Positions 6,235-8,986 of a stretch of 8,986 nucleotides of DNA are shown here, in pieces (position 1 is the first letter of the stretch; each line of letters opens with the position of its first letter). A model generated the notes under the pieces. The model was not told where the DNA came from, did not search any database, and saw nothing but the letters and a program-made list of their open reading frames with translations. Position numbers and translations under genes: made by a program. This DNA is from Acidimicrobiaceae bacterium (GTDB lineage Bacteria; Actinomycetota; Acidimicrobiia; Acidimicrobiales; RAAP-2). The stretch is from NCBI GenBank assembly GCA_003164275.1, contig PLSY01000105.1, positions 1 through 8,986 on the forward strand, in the 5' to 3' direction.

Positions 6235-6356
6235 CGACGCGCCAGAACGACGACCATCGCCACCTTGCCCGCTGCACGTCGGTTGCGCTCGCGTTCAGCA
6301 AGCATGTTCGGGGTTGTGTCGCTTGAGCCTCGCTGCGAACCGGGTGTTCAGGGACA
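6235..6356 (+). repeat. Punctuating repeat, copy C
   Basis: The core 'CGACGCGCCAGAACGAC' is identical to copy A. It continues with 'ATCGCCACC', 'GCACGTCGG', then 'GCTCGCG' and 'GCAAGCATG' shared with copy D, and 'GCGAACCGGGTGTTCAGGGA' at the right end. The kinase-like gene starts 41 nt beyond the end. Confidence 0.65.
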
Positions 6357-6385
6357 TTTACGCTCCGTGGTCAGCCACAGGTCGA

Positions 6386-6391
6386 TAGCTT
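6386..6391 (+). promoter_or_regulatory. Candidate -10 hexamer (TAGCTT) for the kinase-like gene
   Basis: TAGCTT lies exactly 6 nt before ATG 6398, the same spacing as at the next gene, with no Shine-Dalgarno between. A leaderless transcript is likely; no clear -35. Confidence 0.4.
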
Positions 6392-6397
6392 CTCGGC

Positions 6398-6967
6398 ATG
6401 GACGACGGGATGTTACTCATCCTCGCCGGGCCCCCTGGGGCCGGGAAGACGACGGTGGGAGCGATCATTGCCTCCGAGCCACCGCTGTCCGCCTGCATCC
6501 ACTCGGATTGGTTCTGGACCACGATCGTGAATGGCCACATTCCACCCTGGGAGCGTGCGGCGGATGCTCAGAATCGGGCTGTAATCCGAGCGGCAGCGGC
6601 AGCCGGAATCCGGATGGCAAACGCTGGGTTCACGGTCGTCCTGGACGGCATCCTCGGCCCGTGGCACTTCGAGCCACTGAGGGAGGAACTGGCACAGTGC
6701 ACGGCCCCGGTGAACTACGCCGTGCTTCGACCCGACAGTGACACCTGCGTGGTCCGGGCCCGGGGACGAGTGCTGGAGTCACCACAGCATCGAGACGCCT
6801 TGACCGATGAGGGACCGATTCGGCATATTTGGGACCAGTTCCACCACCTCGGACCGATCGAGCCGTTCGTGATCGACAACTCGGCCATCGATCCCCGAGC
6901 TACGGCGATGCTGGTCCGGAAGCGCATCGCCGCAGGTGAACTCGTCTTCCCAGCCATGGATCTCTAG
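6398..6967 (+). CDS. P-loop NTPase / small-molecule kinase-like protein (AAA_33 or chloramphenicol phosphotransferase-like)
   Basis: The 189-residue product is a single P-loop domain. Walker A is GPPGAGKT at residues 11-18. An Asp in 'HSDWFW' (Asp37) sits where small-molecule kinases of this class carry the catalytic base. A hydrophobic strand ending in Asp, 'FTVVLDGILG', fits a Walker B-like position. 'VVRARGR' resembles an Arg-rich lid that clamps ATP. The family includes nucleotide and metabolite kinases, chloramphenicol 3-O-phosphotransferase and, more distantly, zeta toxins; the substrate here is unknown and no antitoxin gene is beside it. An in-frame ATG at 6410 is an alternative start, but the TANNNT spacing favours 6398. 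The gene follows repeat C and precedes the isomerase-like gene by 97 nt, in the same direction. Confidence 0.8.
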   Translation: MDDGMLLILAGPPGAGKTTVGAIIASEPPLSACIHSDWFWTTIVNGHIPPWERAADAQNRAVIRAAAAAGIRMANAGFTVVLDGILGPWHFEPLREELAQCTAPVNYAVLRPDSDTCVVRARGRVLESPQHRDALTDEGPIRHIWDQFHHLGPIEPFVIDNSAIDPRATAMLVRKRIAAGELVFPAMDL

Positions 6968-7052
6968 CGCCTCGCTCCCGCTGGCATGGGACACCTGCTG
7001 GTGGGGGGCGCGTCCAATGCCGTAAGGGCAAGATCGGCCTGACCGACGTCGG

Positions 7053-7058
7053 TAGTGT
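7053..7058 (+). promoter_or_regulatory. Candidate -10 hexamer (TAGTGT) for the isomerase-like gene
   Basis: TAGTGT lies exactly 6 nt before ATG 7065. The nearest purine-rich stretch (GAG) touches the start codon, too close for ribosome binding, so leaderless transcription is likely. No clear -35. Confidence 0.4.
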
Positions 7059-7064
7059 TTCGAG

Positions 7065-7652
7065 ATGGAGCCAGCCGACTATATCGAGGTTTGCCGGACG
7101 AGCCATCGAAAGTTGCTCGAAGGACTGGCGCCACTAGCGGATCACGATTTCCGTGCGCCAAGTCTCCTGCCTCGATTTACACGAGGGCATGTGGTCACTC
7201 ATCTCGCCAACAAGGCGAGGGCCCATGCCTGGCTCTTCGGTGGACCAGCAGAAGGCGAGGTCCGACGCCTCCATCCCGCTGGGTACGATGCCGACGCGGC
7301 GGCTTACTTAGGCGCTGGCCGTTCGGCGACCGAACTTCGCACCGATCTCGAGGGTTCGTTTGACCTGCTTGAGGCGGCATGGATCGCCCTGGATGCCAGA
7401 TCATGGAACGAACTGGGCGAGATGACTGCCGGGCCACGGAATATGGTCGAGATCATTGTTCATCATCTGAGAAACGTCGAAGTCCATCACGTGGATCTCG
7501 ACGTCGGCTATCTGGCCTCCGACTGGCCCACCCAGTTCGTTGAGGGTGAGCTCGCCAAGCGCCTCCGCACGCTTCCCGGACGAGCTGATCACGCAGATCT
7601 TCTCGCTTGGCTCCTCGACCGGGCGCGTGCGCCGGACCTAGCGCCTTGGTAG
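7065..7652 (+). CDS. Maleylpyruvate isomerase / mycothiol-dependent (DinB-like) family protein
   Basis: The 195-residue product has the four-helix metal-binding domain of the actinobacterial MDMPI/DinB superfamily. Visible signatures are 'RFTRGHVVTHLANKARAH' (His46 as likely metal ligand), 'GAGRSATEL', and 'NVEVHHVDLDVGY' followed by 'ASDWP'. Characterised relatives isomerise maleylpyruvate using mycothiol and a divalent metal; many others are mycothiol S-transferase-like detoxification enzymes. The family normally reads R-E-V-x-V-H-H; here the position of that first Glu appears to be Asn137. This may alter metal binding, although alignment by eye is uncertain. The C-terminal substrate domain of true MDMPI is largely absent, so a generic mycothiol-dependent enzyme is the safer call. 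The gene is convergent with the HAD gene, 72 nt away. Confidence 0.85.
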   Translation: MEPADYIEVCRTSHRKLLEGLAPLADHDFRAPSLLPRFTRGHVVTHLANKARAHAWLFGGPAEGEVRRLHPAGYDADAAAYLGAGRSATELRTDLEGSFDLLEAAWIALDARSWNELGEMTAGPRNMVEIIVHHLRNVEVHHVDLDVGYLASDWPTQFVEGELAKRLRTLPGRADHADLLAWLLDRARAPDLAPW

Positions 7653-7684
7653 CTGTCCCTTGGGGTGAATCCGGAAGGGGCACG

Positions 7685-7709
7685 CAGCCATCGGTCGGGG
7701 CAGTGGCTG
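7685..7709. terminator. Hairpin between convergent genes, possible shared terminator
   Basis: CAGCCA and TGGCTG form a perfect 6-bp stem around a 13-nt loop in the 72-nt gap between the isomerase-like and HAD genes. No T-run is present on either strand. Confidence 0.3.
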
Positions 7710-7724
7710 ACTCGACCCAGAGCG

Positions 7725-8408
7725 TCAGATCCCGAGGAGAGATGAGATCTCGCTAAGCGAACTGATTCTGTCTCCCGTCCAGTCGATCTCCTCGTCTGGG
7801 CGTTCCCTGCCATCCTCTCTGGGGTCGGCGACCAAGACCGCGTGCATGCCAAGCGCCTTAGCTCCACTGAGTTCATGGCTGCCGCCGTCACCCACGTACA
7901 GGCACTCACCAGGCGAGACGCCGAGAGTACGGGTGGCTTCAAGGTACATCTCGGGATGCGGCTTCCTAACTCCGAGCTGACACGAGAACGAGATCGCATC
8001 GAGCAGGCTGCTCAGCCACGTGGCGTCCCAAATCGTCGGTGTCTCGATCGAGCAATCGCTGACGACCCCCAATCGGAAGCCCACCGAGCGAAGGTGATCC
8101 AGCACGGGAGCAGCGCTGGTGTCGCCAAGAAGCTGGCGGGAGAAGTTCAGCCGTATCTCGATGGCCCGATCGACTTGCTTAGGTTGGGGGGAACCGCCGA
8201 GGCGACGAGCCAGTTCGACGTAGGTATCGGTGAGGCCGCCGAGTTCGCCCTTCATGCGGCTATCGAAGGTGGAGCGTACGAGTTCGGCGAACGCCTGGCC
8301 GTCCACGCACAGTTCAGCGGCTACCTGGTGCGAGACCGACTCACGATCGGACATCGAGCCAGACTCGACCAGCGTGCCGAAGAGATCGAACAGGACCGCC
8401 CGTATCAT
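7725..8408 (-). CDS. HAD-superfamily hydrolase (haloacid dehalogenase/phosphatase type)
   Basis: From ATG 8408 the product has 227 residues with all four HAD motifs: I 'FDLFGTL' (nucleophile Asp8), II 'VVSDCS' (Ser117), III 'GVRKPHPEMY' (Lys149) and IV 'YVGDGGSHELSGA' (Asp174, Glu179). A helical cap of subfamily I lies between motifs I and II. The residue two after the nucleophile is Phe, not the Asp of classical phosphatases. This is common in 'DLFGTL' members of the dehalogenase branch, so phosphatase versus dehalogenase activity is open. It acts in the cytoplasm on a small substrate that cannot be named. A frame extension to 8447 would start inside the recombinase fragment and is rejected. 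The gene is divergent from that fragment, whose edge lies 26 nt upstream of the ATG. Confidence 0.88.
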   Translation of the reverse strand: MIRAVLFDLFGTLVESGSMSDRESVSHQVAAELCVDGQAFAELVRSTFDSRMKGELGGLTDTYVELARRLGGSPQPKQVDRAIEIRLNFSRQLLGDTSAAPVLDHLRSVGFRLGVVSDCSIETPTIWDATWLSSLLDAISFSCQLGVRKPHPEMYLEATRTLGVSPGECLYVGDGGSHELSGAKALGMHAVLVADPREDGRERPDEEIDWTGDRISSLSEISSLLGI

Positions 8409-8415
8409 CGGCAAG

Positions 8416-8421
8416 ACGTTA
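8416..8421 (-). promoter_or_regulatory. Candidate -10 hexamer (TAACGT) for the HAD gene
   Basis: TAACGT lies 7 nt before ATG 8408 with no Shine-Dalgarno. The corresponding -35 region falls inside the recombinase fragment beginning at 8435, so the insertion that brought the fragment may have replaced part of the promoter. Confidence 0.35.
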
Positions 8422-8434
8422 GACCGCCTCTGAG

Positions 8435-8785
8435 ATCCCATTGGCATCTCGGACGGCCCGGGCGGTCGACCTGGCCATCGGAGAACGCGACAGCGGCCCG
8501 ATCTTCATCACGGCGGACGGTCGACGTCTTGACCGTCACGGCGCCAGCCGGATCGTTCGGAGGGTCGCCCGCCGTGCTGAGATATCCAGGGCCATTGGTC
8601 CGCACTCGTTGCGGCATGCATTCATCACGGCAGCCCTTGATGCCGGGGTTCCGTTGCGCGACGTCCAAGAGGCTGCTTCACACGCTGATCCACGGACCAC
8701 GATGCGTTATGACCGGGCCCGGGTGTCCCTGGACCGCCATGCCACGTACATCGTGTCCACCTACATCGCTGGTGCTGCCCGCTGA
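8435..8785 (+). pseudogene. 3' fragment of the tyrosine recombinase (codons 188 to stop)
   Basis: The fragment is a near-identical copy of the end of the recombinase gene at 5779-6129, with three amino-acid changes: Pro to Ser in 'LAPR', Lys to Arg in 'EISKA' and Thr to Ser in 'HTLRH'. It retains the His-x-x-Arg, second His and Tyr nucleophile, but lacks the core-binding domain, the first catalytic Arg and the Lys. A TTG at 8441 could start a 114-residue ORF, but there is no ribosome-binding site and the product could not recombine DNA on its own. The frame is intact and the changes are mild, so the copy is young or kept uniform by conversion. It lies between the HAD gene and repeat D, mirroring the parent's position before repeat C. 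Confidence 0.92.
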
Positions 8786-8844
8786 CCATCCGGGACTGCT
8801 GAGACCACACCGCGCCGGTCTATTGCGTTGTCGAGGGGGAACAG

Positions 8845-8977
8845 AACAACGCTCCAGAACGATGGCTGTCACCATCCCGGGCGCAGCGCAGATCGGCACG
8901 TCGGGTGTGCTCGCGTACTGCAAGCATGCTCGGCGTCGGGCAACTTATCCCCCGCCGCGAACCGGCGATCGGAGACA
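8845..8977 (+). repeat. Punctuating repeat, copy D (reaches nearly to the window end)
   Basis: The core reads 'GCTCCAGAACGA'. The right arm reads 'GCGCAGCGCAGATCGGCACG', then 'TCGGGTGTGCTCGCG', 'GCAAGCATGCTCGG' and 'CGCCGCGAACCGG'. These match C in the 'GCAAGCATG' and 'GCGAACCGG' blocks, and E in 'GGCACGTCGGGTGTGCTC'. It follows the recombinase fragment by about 60 nt. Between stop codon and core, 'GACCACAC' also recurs downstream of the parent gene. Confidence 0.65.
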
Positions 8978-8986
8978 GGTGGGAGC

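Noticed and set aside
6398..6967. Zeta-type toxin of a toxin-antitoxin pair
   Set aside because: The P-loop fits broadly, but no small antitoxin ORF is adjacent and the length is short for zeta toxins.
8441..8785. The 114-residue ORF as a functional small recombinase
   Set aside because: It lacks the first catalytic Arg, the Lys and the core-binding domain, starts at TTG, and has no ribosome-binding site.
3083..8977. CRISPR array
   Set aside because: Repeats are over 100 bp, diverged, and separated by whole genes; no short regular repeat-spacer pattern is present.

Overview
The window is high-GC DNA with strong G/C preference at third codon positions. One gene is a mycothiol-dependent isomerase relative, and mycothiol is made only by Actinobacteria. 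The first gene carries a 'GYWLVAADGGVF' surface repeat that I associate with Acidimicrobiia and relatives. The source is therefore probably an actinobacterium, perhaps an acidimicrobial lineage (inference). The mix of remnants, repeats and short single genes in both orientations marks it as an accessory, recombination-prone region.

Layout. Positions 1-1041 hold the C-terminal part of a large secreted repeat protein. Positions 1076 to about 1410 (minus) hold the decayed 3' end of a group II intron: a maturase C-terminus with frameshift and stops, then domains V and VI. Positions 1421-2494 (minus) encode a LuxR-type regulator. Positions 2508-3080 hold no convincing intact gene. Positions 3083-8986 are a mosaic in which small gene modules are separated by a family of related direct repeats of about 100-210 bp, all in the same orientation. 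Copies, called here E, A, B, C and D, lie near 3083, 4220, 5024, 6235 and 8845. Between E and A are a frameshifted lipoprotein gene and a hypothetical ORF. Between A and B is a GNAT acetyltransferase (minus). Between B and C is a complete tyrosine recombinase (plus). Between C and D are a P-loop kinase-like protein (plus), a maleylpyruvate isomerase-like protein (plus), a HAD hydrolase (minus) and a 3' fragment of the same recombinase.

The main observation is that the last 352 bp of the recombinase ORF region (5779-6130) recur at 8435-8786 with 7 mismatches and no gaps. Clear identity stops one base after the stop codon. The two copies bracket the kinase/isomerase/HAD block. With the punctuating repeats and the resident recombinase, this suggests an integron-like or 3'-end-targeting cassette system. 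No canonical integron attC signature is visible, and the mechanism is inference.

The cargo genes look like stand-alone metabolic or detoxification enzymes and not a pathway. Several have a TANNNT hexamer 6-8 nt before the start codon and no clear Shine-Dalgarno, which fits leaderless transcription of self-contained cassettes. The recombinase, in contrast, has a strong Shine-Dalgarno.
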